A stretch of DNA of 6,234 nucleotides, from NCBI GenBank assembly GCA_016932895.1, contig JAFGCA010000125.1, positions 1-6,234 on the forward strand, read 5' to 3'. A model generated the notes under the pieces. That model had not been told where the DNA came from. It saw only the letters and a list, made by a program, of their open reading frames with translations, and searched no databases. This DNA comes from Sedimentisphaerales bacterium. GTDB taxonomy: Bacteria; Planctomycetota; Phycisphaerae; Sedimentisphaerales; SG8-4. Shown piece by piece: positions 5,960-6,234 of this stretch. Numbering within the stretch: the stretch's first letter is position 1; every line of letters starts with the position of its first letter. Position numbers and translations under genes: made by a program.

Positions 5960-5985
5960 CATGAACCGCGTGTGGACGCGTCATG
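5960..5985. repeat. Imperfect inverted repeat next to a C9 run
   Basis: CATGA (5960-5964) pairs with TCATG (5981-5985), and CGCGT (5967-5971) with ACGCG (5976-5980), with a 2-base bulge and a GTGG loop. No T tract follows on either strand. A run of nine C (5952-5960) touches its left end. Confidence 0.45.
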
Positions 5986-6065
5986 ACGGAAGGCTGCTCG
6001 GCGGTAGCATCCTGCGACCTGTGACGGGAGATCCGCTGGTCGCCAGCGATGAATTCACCTTGGCG

Positions 6066-6075
6066 GTTCGCGAAC
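6066..6075. repeat. Perfect 10-bp palindrome GTTCGCGAAC
   Basis: The palindrome lies 28 bases upstream of the -35 box of the tRNA promoter. It may be a regulator site, but no specific protein is suggested. Its half-site order is the reverse of the GAAC-N4-GTTC type LexA box. Confidence 0.3.
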
Positions 6076-6102
6076 AAAATCCATGAGACTTGGGACAAAT
6101 TG

Positions 6103-6131
6103 TTTGCATTCCGGGGCGGGCATGGTACACT
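6103..6131 (+). promoter_or_regulatory. Promoter of the tRNA-Phe gene
   Basis: TTTGCA (6103-6108, four of six) is spaced by 17 bases from TACACT (6126-6131, four of six). An extended -10 TG lies at 6123-6124. The start would fall near 6138, about 18 bases before the mature tRNA 5' end, as is typical. Confidence 0.6.
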
Positions 6132-6155
6132 GAGGCCTTCCGGTTCGTTGAAAAA

Positions 6156-6228
<73 letters not shown>

Positions 6229-6234
6229 TTGTAA

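Noticed and set aside
5961..6086. A 41-codon plus-strand frame reading MNRVWTRHDGRLLGGSILRP and onward
   Set aside because: The text is mildly protein-like, but a C9 run occupies the ribosome binding position, there is no promoter and I see no family match. It remains only a weak possibility.

Overview
The window looks like chromosomal DNA of a GC-rich bacterium. A planctomycete-type lineage (Phycisphaerae or relatives) is my best guess, from the look of the FtsB/DivIC-like protein, the small winged-helix regulator family and the use of clear AAGGAG-type ribosome binding sites. This is an impression from protein style, not a measured placement.

Layout. Bases 1-542 hold no intact gene that I can support, only a possible decayed small gene on the minus strand and, at the end, a terminator-like hairpin. 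A sigma70-like promoter (596-624) and a ribosome binding site (766-771) lead into the dominant gene, 781-3459, 892 codons on the plus strand. A 270-base spacer with a perfect 10-bp inverted repeat and a very strong terminator-like hairpin follows. Next come a plus-strand gene for a small membrane coiled-coil protein of FtsB/DivIC type (3837-4316) and, convergent with it at zero spacing, a three-gene minus-strand operon. In transcription order the operon encodes a polytopic membrane protein (5823-5245), a winged-helix regulator (5242-4916) and an exported GyrI-like ligand-binding protein (4898-4317). It has a good promoter (TTGACA-17-TAGAGT) with a dyad between the two boxes. The window closes with a complete tRNA-Phe(GAA) gene and its promoter at 6103-6228.

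The main discovery is the 781-3459 gene. Its N-terminal ~215 residues look like a membrane metalloprotease of the site-2 protease (M50) type with an HEMGH zinc motif. The rest is an enolase whose two domains are in reversed order: the catalytic barrel (about residues 275-572) comes first, and the domain that is N-terminal in every ordinary enolase follows it (about residues 614-849). By eye, all the textbook enolase catalytic, metal and phosphate ligands are present, including the serine of the mobile loop, which is now near residue 664 instead of near residue 40. I know of no described natural circular permutation of enolase or of an enolase joined to an M50-like membrane domain; this is from memory, as I could not search.

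How the genes may work together. The permuted enolase is probably a monocistronic unit that would place an enolase-type site at the inner face of the membrane. The minus-strand operon looks like an autoregulated stress or ligand-response cassette and is probably unrelated to it. The FtsB-like gene is probably a divisome or envelope component.
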